NCBI GenBank assembly: GCA_036852015.1 | Contig: JAANDG010000464.1 | Span: 1-64,000, forward strand | Direction of reading: 5' to 3' | Source of the DNA: Pelodera strongyloides | Lineage: Eukaryota > Nematoda > Chromadorea > Rhabditida > Rhabditidae | DNA: 64,000 nucleotides | Shown here: piece after piece, positions 57,623 through 64,000 of the stretch | Numbering within the stretch: position 1 is the stretch's first letter | How the letters are laid out: every line of letters begins with the position of its first letter | Notes under the pieces: generated by a model | Seen by the model: only the letters and a program-made list of their open reading frames with translations | What the model was told of the DNA's origin: nothing | Database searches by the model: none | Position numbers and translations under genes: made by a program

Positions 57623-60600
57623 GCATTTAAATATGGAGCCATGTAAAATATGGCTGTTGTGGTAATTGTGAGGAAGGCAGTGAAGACGACAAGACATAGA
57701 CGGTCGAGCGCCATGGCGGCATACTTCCAGTCCTCCTGAATGGAGATTAAAGATTAAACAAGGTTTTTAAAGCGATGTGACACGTGGTTTGCAAGACGTT
57801 CACTGATCTACATGACTGTCGGGTGCGTTAGGCGCGCCAAAGTACGCTGTGGGAGCCCGCCCTAGCTCATTATCAGAGCTTAGAGTTTGGTGTACCTATT
57901 TTGTCGATTGTGGGCATTTTTCACTTATAAGGTATTGTATGTATGTATACTTAAGCCTAAGCCTAGGCCTCCTAGAAGAGTCTCTTTCTCTATTCCCCTT
58001 CTACCTGTATATCTTGTAATTCCTTCTTTTTGTCTGTGTCCTCTCTGACAATTTTCAGTAAAGCGTGAATAGCCGCGTAATAATTCACGGCTTCGATAGC
58101 GAAATTTGCGAAATCGCGATCCGTGCCTGAAGTGAATTTACGTATTCGGGAATAACTCTAAGAACTATTGTTCAGACTAGACTGTTAAGGTCTTGTCCAA
58201 GACCGAGGAATACGTTCGATCAGAAGTACGTAGTAAATTCAAAGAACAGGTGCTCATCTGCAGTATAGAAGAAGCAACTGAATAGGCAGAATTTCCAGCT
58301 TTTACGCCTCCGACTATCTTGTCTATATAAATGTATATTTAGTAAGAAGAATTCCTTACCTTCTTTCTCATTGCTGTCCACACATTTCTTGACGTACTTT
58401 TCGAATTGTATAAGTCTGTTTTGTTTTAATGAACCCGAACGACGCGCGGCGAATAGCCCATCACCGACCTGAAAAATATGAGTGTGTAAAGAGTAGCGGG
58501 GCTGTAGCCGCGCACGAAAATAGGATTTGCGGCGTGGGCGGTCCATCTTGCTAGGGTGCGGCACAGGTGTACGAAGAGCTGTTAGCTTCCGAGTAGCGCA
58601 ACTGCGGCATTATTAGTGGGGACGCTGCAGGAGGGTCAAATGGAATTACCCCGCAGCACTAGATGGTGTGCGAAGTGCGCCCATGCTAAGCAGAAGACGC
58701 CCGTAACCTAGACCAGCGTTATATTTTATTGAAACCGGCTTCCGTTCAAGAACTTCTAGTATTATGACCACTCACCTTTCTATTGAGACTGAGTTGTTCA
58801 ATTGGTACACTGCAGACATGCTTTAGTAGTGGTTCTTTAGCAGGGTCCTCATCATCCATACAGTCTATAGAGATAGCCTCCACACCATCGCGATTCAAAC
58901 ACTAAGAAATGGCTGTGATGTTAATTTGAGATTTGTTACCAGTATTTCCATCAATTTTGGTAATTTATTATTGACTATTAGACAACAAAGAAAAATTGGC
59001 TCAGATTTTTATTTTCTCGATGATTTACGCAAATGGAATAATTTTCTTAATTGCTTACAATTCGATGACTTGTGCAACTGCTCGTAAGACACTTCCCCTT
59101 CGGGTATTGGTACGGACCACTTCACCACTTCGCCACGCATTATTAGGTGTTGTACCTTACAGTATCTTACCTTACTTTGGGTACAACATTGATTATGCTA
59201 TGATTCATCGCGGAATTACCATTGCTAATGTTCATTTCCGGAATGATTTTACTTATATTCAACACTCATTGTTACCTGAACACAGTCGGATGCAAACTTT
59301 TTATCGATTGATTCTCCCTTGAAACGGTGGAATTTATGTCCGGGACGAGTCATTAGAAGGAGCCAGGGAATGAAGTCGAGAAAGAAGTAGCGCAACTGGA
59401 AACAAGTGTGTTATTTAATTGCACAAACAAATCATCACAGTGCTACTACATCAGGTTTTGTCTTCCGTACAACAAGTCGCGCAATATTTGTTTTCAGTCA
59501 GTTTTGTGGGGCCTTTGTTACTGTACAACGTGCGAGCATGCGTATCCGCCGGGTCGGTGGCCTAAACGAGGTATACCCTTTCCTTTCTGTGTGACCCCCT
59601 CACTCTCTTTTTGACAGATCCCATATTTCTTTAGTTATTTGATTTCTTGAATAAAAACCTACAGTAGGAGTCATCCTGTGATTAAACGGTTGTCTGTATC
59701 GCAAACTGAGTACCGTAATCGTGAAAGCCGTTGATGCGGAAATGATTAGAGTGACTGTGGAGAAGAAGATGCCTTAAATATTTTATACACTCGTTTCCGT
59801 ATTGCTCTATTCGCGAGTGCTGTCCTTACCTTTACCTCCTGTTCATTTTTGTTTATGATGGCTACACGAAATCTCGCTTATCTGAATCGTATGTTTGAAA
59901 CGATAATGGATTTGAAGATGAAACAACAACAAGCGACAACTTACCAATGAGCGGCAGCGCTTCCGACGTATTTGGTGTCATCTCCGAAAGGATAGTCAGA
60001 AAGAAGCAGACCGAGAGAAGAATTGTAGTTTCTGAAAAATGTGGACTAACAATACGCAAACTTAGTCTTCTGCCGACATTCAACTGGAGTGACAACTTTG
60101 AAACCAGAGAAAGGGCGTGGCCAGCCTGAAGGATGTGCCTGAAGGAACATTAAGCAAGTATTGAAAACCACCTTTGAATATGCTAATATTGAGAAAGCTT
60201 CTGGGGAAATTTATAAAGTACCTACGGTATCCTATTTTCTCAGCCATATCGTGTGCTGGAAGACAGAAACACATCAATGTCATCAATGAAATTAGCAGAG
60301 AAGGGACAATCAAGTTGAATGCGAAGAAGAGAGTGCGACGTCTGGAAAAGAGGATTTGTTTACTCACTGATGAGTCTTCGCGTACGTCGCGCACATTTGG
60401 CGGTTAATTGGCGCGTGTCGCACCTTTTTTGGAAGTAATACTCGCACTCTATCCGCGGGCATTACGCATATTTGGCGATGAAATGTGTTACCATTAGCGC
60501 ATTTTTGGAGTGCAAGTGCGCCATAAGCCTTAGACGCTGCGGTTTTGGGCGGCAACTTTTGGGCAGACTGTAAACTTAACAAGAAACAAACAAACACGTA

Positions 60601-62771
60601 CTTCAATCGGAGAAAGAATCGTATCGTGGGATAAGGCTCAGGACAACACGCGTAAAACTTCTCTTCGCGTTCTGCCACAACGCCTAAAGAATTTCCAGTT
60701 GAAAACAAAAATACAAATCGATTCTAGTCATGAATATGAATATGGTCGCGACAAATGCATAATTATCAATAAAGTAATGCGAAGTGTAATAGAAATAATG
60801 AAGCAAAAGCAGAAAACAGGTAAAAATTTATAATATAAGTGCTCACTTTCAAGAATCCACTCTCCATTACTAACGTACGTTGATAAATCGAAGGCAGCGT
60901 CTGAAATGCATAGGTGTTTGTGGCGATGGATTGCTTTTTTTGTTTGTTTGAGGATCGACGCTAGGCAGGACCTAATTCACCTAATGGAAACGTTATGCTG
61001 ATGCACTTACGCAGAAAGAGCAGACTCGGAGTTATTACCGTGAAAAGATCAATATATACCAATAATAAGATACATCACACTGTTTAGAAAATAACCTTCT
61101 CCGCCTTCCATATCCACTTGCAGATCCAATGCTTCACCATGATAACTCCACGATCCAAATTTTAGAAAACACGTCTGAGTATCGAAGGGAAACCAAGTGA
61201 TGTCAATCTAAAAATTAAATATGTAAGCAACTCTAAAAGAAGTTACTTTCAGTGGAGTATGTCTTTTCTAAGATTTATAAATCAAAATATAGACCAGTAA
61301 GGAAGGTATCAGAGGTACGATTCCAGGGAACAAGAACAGTTTTGATATCATAACATCATTACGCAATCCGCCAAATGATACCCAACAACTACTAACCGAG
61401 CCGAAAATCCGATAAATTTAAAGCAGTATAACAACCGATTTCTATAACGGAGTTTGGATAAATGCATTCTCATGCATATAACGTGATTAGAATAAAAAAT
61501 CGAGATTAATTCGACCTCACTTAGCAATACATAGGCGTGAAGTTGTGCGCAGTACGTTTCATAAACCGACTGTTATACCTCTTTAATAACATATCAACTT
61601 ACCTTACAAGTGACGGTGAATATTCCCGGTGGGATCCAGTTCACCTCTCCTGAGTTATAGACCACCATATGACTCTTATAAGTAGAGTCAAACTTTTCAT
61701 CAGCACTAAAGTATTGATTACACAGCTCAGAACAATACTATCATACGCGGCTGCAAAAAAACAAAACTTTTTTGACTGGCGCATTTGGTGACAACGTGGT
61801 GGCTACTGGCCAGTTGCTGACGGTTTTCGAGAAAACTTGGTCACGACGAAGTCTCCAAATGGTCACGAAATGGTTTGTGCCCCGGCAAAGTCGAAAACCG
61901 TCGCAAAATGGTTCCCTCCTTTTACTGTGGTGGTAGCATTTCTTTCCTTACCTATTATAAAGAAGAACATCTGGTCTCCAGATCGTCACTGATTCTTCTC
62001 CACTTGAAAATCGTACAGAAGTCACGTTGTCAAATTCATCCGGCAACCATCGGAGACGATAATCGTTCCATTTCTGTAGTTTTGGTTCAATTTTTTATAT
62101 TCTTAAATTCTGCGACTGCGCCGAGCAAAAAATATCCCCTAACAGTGGAGCGGCGGTCCCCTCTCATTAGAGTGCGCTGGGGATCGCGCAAGTTATGCGC
62201 GTAAACTGTACAATTAGAGTGAGCGATCTTTTTGAAGTAGTGCTGCCGACACGCCAGATGAGCGCCAGATGAACGCTGAATGGAAATTTACATCTTTAGC
62301 GCACCACTGTTCTAGTAATTACTGCTATATGTAGATAAAGAAACCTACGTATTGGAGCCAGGCGTTAATTTGCACAGTCTGATCTTTCTCATTCTGAAAC
62401 AGGTGGGATTAAAAATTTGTTTACTTTCTCTACGGTGTTATTTTGTTCGGTGTGTATCATGAAACTACCTGCACTATGTATTTCTAACAAACTATGCACA
62501 TAGTTGAAAGTTGGGGATTGAACCTCCTTTTTTATACTTCTTGTACTTGATCAACCGTGATTTATTCACTTCTGAGTCTCTAAAGAAATCGTCATCATCT
62601 TGAACAAGGTGAAGTACCTAATTCAAAAGTATGATAAAGATATGCAGAAAAATTAAAAGGTAACCCACCACATCGATAATTTGCTGAAGGAATACTTTCA
62701 TTTGTACATTGAGTGCACTGCTTGGATCTTTCACCGGTCGAACGAGGGGGTTATAGCCGCGAAGGAGTAAC
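57619..62771 (-). CDS. Nicotinic acetylcholine receptor alpha-type subunit (ACR-16-like), 5' partial
   Basis: Cation-selective Cys-loop receptor subunit of muscle or nerve membranes. Fifteen exons in phase: 62669-62771, 62349-62393, 61952-62073, 61603-61705, 61096-61207, 60847-60900, 60602-60683, 60226-60341, 59945-60031, 59663-59772, 59276-59395, 58776-58901, 58360-58468, 58005-58042 (least certain), 57619-57735 (TAA). Visible marks: [12 protein letters not shown] start of the ligand-binding domain; [10 protein letters not shown]; a Cys-loop with two Cys 13 residues apart around [23 protein letters not shown], the vicinal cysteines of alpha subunits; M1 in [14 protein letters not shown]2 beginning AEKIGYQTTILLSV and ending SEMTP, with the Glu expected for cation selectivity; M3; a long cytoplasmic loop; and M4 in [13 protein letters not shown]. 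The overall match is to the alpha7/ACR-16 class. The exon with the start codon and signal peptide was not found in 62772-64000. The last codons overlap a MITE. Confidence 0.93.
60385..60560. repeat. GC-rich island in a receptor intron
   Basis: TCGCGCACATTTGGCGG, GGCGCGTGTCGCACC and GGAGTGCAAGTGCGCC words between the M1 exon and the YACC exon. Same style as the other islands, no direct alignment. Confidence 0.5.
61424..61588. mobile_element. TTAAAGCAGTATAACA MITE in a receptor intron
   Basis: TTTAAAGCAGTATAACAACC at the left, ACCGACTGTTATACCTCTTTAA at the right, inverted, TTAA at both edges. It ends 15 bases before the low end of the exon at 61603, just outside the donor. Confidence 0.85.
61785..61915. 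repeat. GGTCACCAAATGG-type repeat in a receptor intron
   Basis: GCATTTGGTGACAACGTGG, CGGTTTTCGAGAAAACTTGG, CACGAAATGGTTTGTG and GTCGCAAAATGGTTCC. Diverged member of the family in the CAP introns. Confidence 0.6.
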
Positions 62772-64000
62772 CTAATAAAAAAATAGTATTGTGAAATTCT
62801 ACTCATATGTATTGTACCACAGCTACACGCCAATGAAAGAATTCCGTAAAAACCAACACATCCGATAGATGTAACCAAACAGTATACAGAGTATTATTAC
62901 ATGATGTGACACTTTCTTGGCTCATATACATTCCAGCTTATTGTATACAGTTTGGCTACATCTCTAGGAGTTTTGGTCTTGGCGGGATTTCTTTCATTGG
63001 TGACATTTTCGAACAGGAGTTGTTTTGATTATATGGCTTATGATTGGATTCGTACTGGGCTTGGGCTTAGAACAAGCCGAAGCCCACACTTAGGCTCAGG
63101 CTTTTGATTAGATTTAATAAACGCTCACTTATATAATTCTCCTTCCTTCGGACTCGCATAACAGAAATGAAGATATAGTAATAATATCGAGCAAGTAAGA
63201 ATACTTTTCTTCATTTTGGGAAAAGCTTCAGTCGAATATTAGGAGGGAATACATTGTCGTTTCTGAAAGAAATTGTGACTTTAATAAAGTTTACGTTGGC
63301 TTCACTTATAAAAAGAGAGTCCGCTCCGTCGGGCTCTGCGCGGCAGATGCGCGCACCTCAGGTACGTAAAATGGAACAGCGCATCTGAGGCGCGCATCCC
63401 TGGCGCAACTCTATAAATGCATAAGCTAAATAAATTCAGAAGCTGAATACTTTGAATAAAGGAACACGTTCTTGAGTCTAAAAGATTATAGTCTTGAAGT
63501 CCATATATTGTCTGATATTGAAAAAAATTGATATAAAACATGATGTAAGACTCTAACAAGTTTACCCGAGTAACTGAAAACGTTGGAGTTTAAGTGGATA
63601 GGCTCTCAAAAGAAAAAAGAAAAGATATATCTACCAGACCTGCACTCTGCTTCAGTATACATTGAACTACACAAAATGAGCAAACAGATGAGAGACTGAA
63701 GGAATGCACGAGAACCCAGACAAAGACTAGTGAGAAGATTAATTGCAAGGTTTTGCTTGGGCCAAACGTGAGCCACACGTGAGCCACTTGAGCCAAATGT
63801 GCCAAATAAATGTGATTTGGTGACTTATATGAGAGCTGGAGACTTTATGGCTTGATGATAGCTTGTTTTGACAAATTCTTTGAGGAAATTCTTTGATAAA
63901 TCATGCGATTGCAAAAGTAAATATACTCCACAATTACACGATAACTTTATTGTAAATGGTCAGTCTCCCATTATAAAGTCCAAAGATATTGCATGCTAAC
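62772..64000. other. Upstream of the receptor exons; no exon found
   Basis: AT-rich, with a GC-rich inverted patch at about 63315-63410 (CGCGGCAGATGCGCGCACCTC against a GCGCATCTGAGGCGCGCATCC region), a GCTTCAAGAGCG repeat fragment at about 63450-63490 (minus), and three GTGAGCCAC-like repeats near 63760-63790. The 5' exon of the receptor should be here or beyond the window edge; none could be supported. Confidence 0.5.

Noticed and set aside
63302..63805. Signal-peptide exon of the receptor
   Set aside because: The hydrophobic minus-strand frames here lack a donor in the phase required by the exon at 62771.

Overview
This is eukaryotic nuclear DNA, almost certainly from a nematode. Genes are split into many short exons with mostly GT-AG introns, acceptors are mainly TTTCAG-like, and the protein families (tandem CAP/SCP-TAPS secreted proteins, an ACR-16-type nicotinic receptor subunit, a DOM-3/DXO homologue) fit a nematode. 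The genus cannot be told from the sequence. Exons were joined by checking that reading phase is kept across each junction. No expression data were available.

Layout. 1-2308: no gene; two hairpin elements and a GC palindrome. 2309-5748 (+): coiled-coil protein of unknown function. 7210-10800 (-): complete nine-exon DXO/RAI1/DOM-3 decapping-type nuclease. 12354-15480: satellite of about 22 monomers, each with a 9-bp inverted repeat. 15500-17215 (-): fragments of an unrecognised gene. 17870-18545: GC-rich array of one 15-bp word plus a perfect 29-bp hairpin made of the same word. 19415-35354 (+): one long gene, 24 phase-compatible exons, about 1,007 aa, unrecognised except for a possible nematode F-box-associated-like C-terminus. 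38309-56787 (+): four tandem CAP genes. Copies 1, 3 and 4 are intact; copy 2 is a pseudogene whose fourth exon is replaced by the 3' end of a Ty3/gypsy-like LTR element. 57619-62771 (-): alpha-type Cys-loop receptor subunit, 15 exons from the start of the ligand-binding domain to the stop; the signal-peptide exon was not found.

The remaining sequence is dominated by short inverted-repeat elements (MITEs). Several unrelated families have ends joined to TTAA, the expected duplication for a TTAA-targeting transposase. They fill introns and touch gene structure: one abuts the exon-4 acceptor of CAP copies 3 and 4, and one sits on the stop codon of the receptor gene. Other repeats are tRNA-like fragments, GC-rich islands built on GCGTGCAA-type words, and microsatellites.

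The genes do not form an operon or one pathway. The main local process is tandem duplication of a roughly 4-6 kb CAP unit that carries its upstream region with it, with transposons then diversifying and, in one case, breaking the copies.
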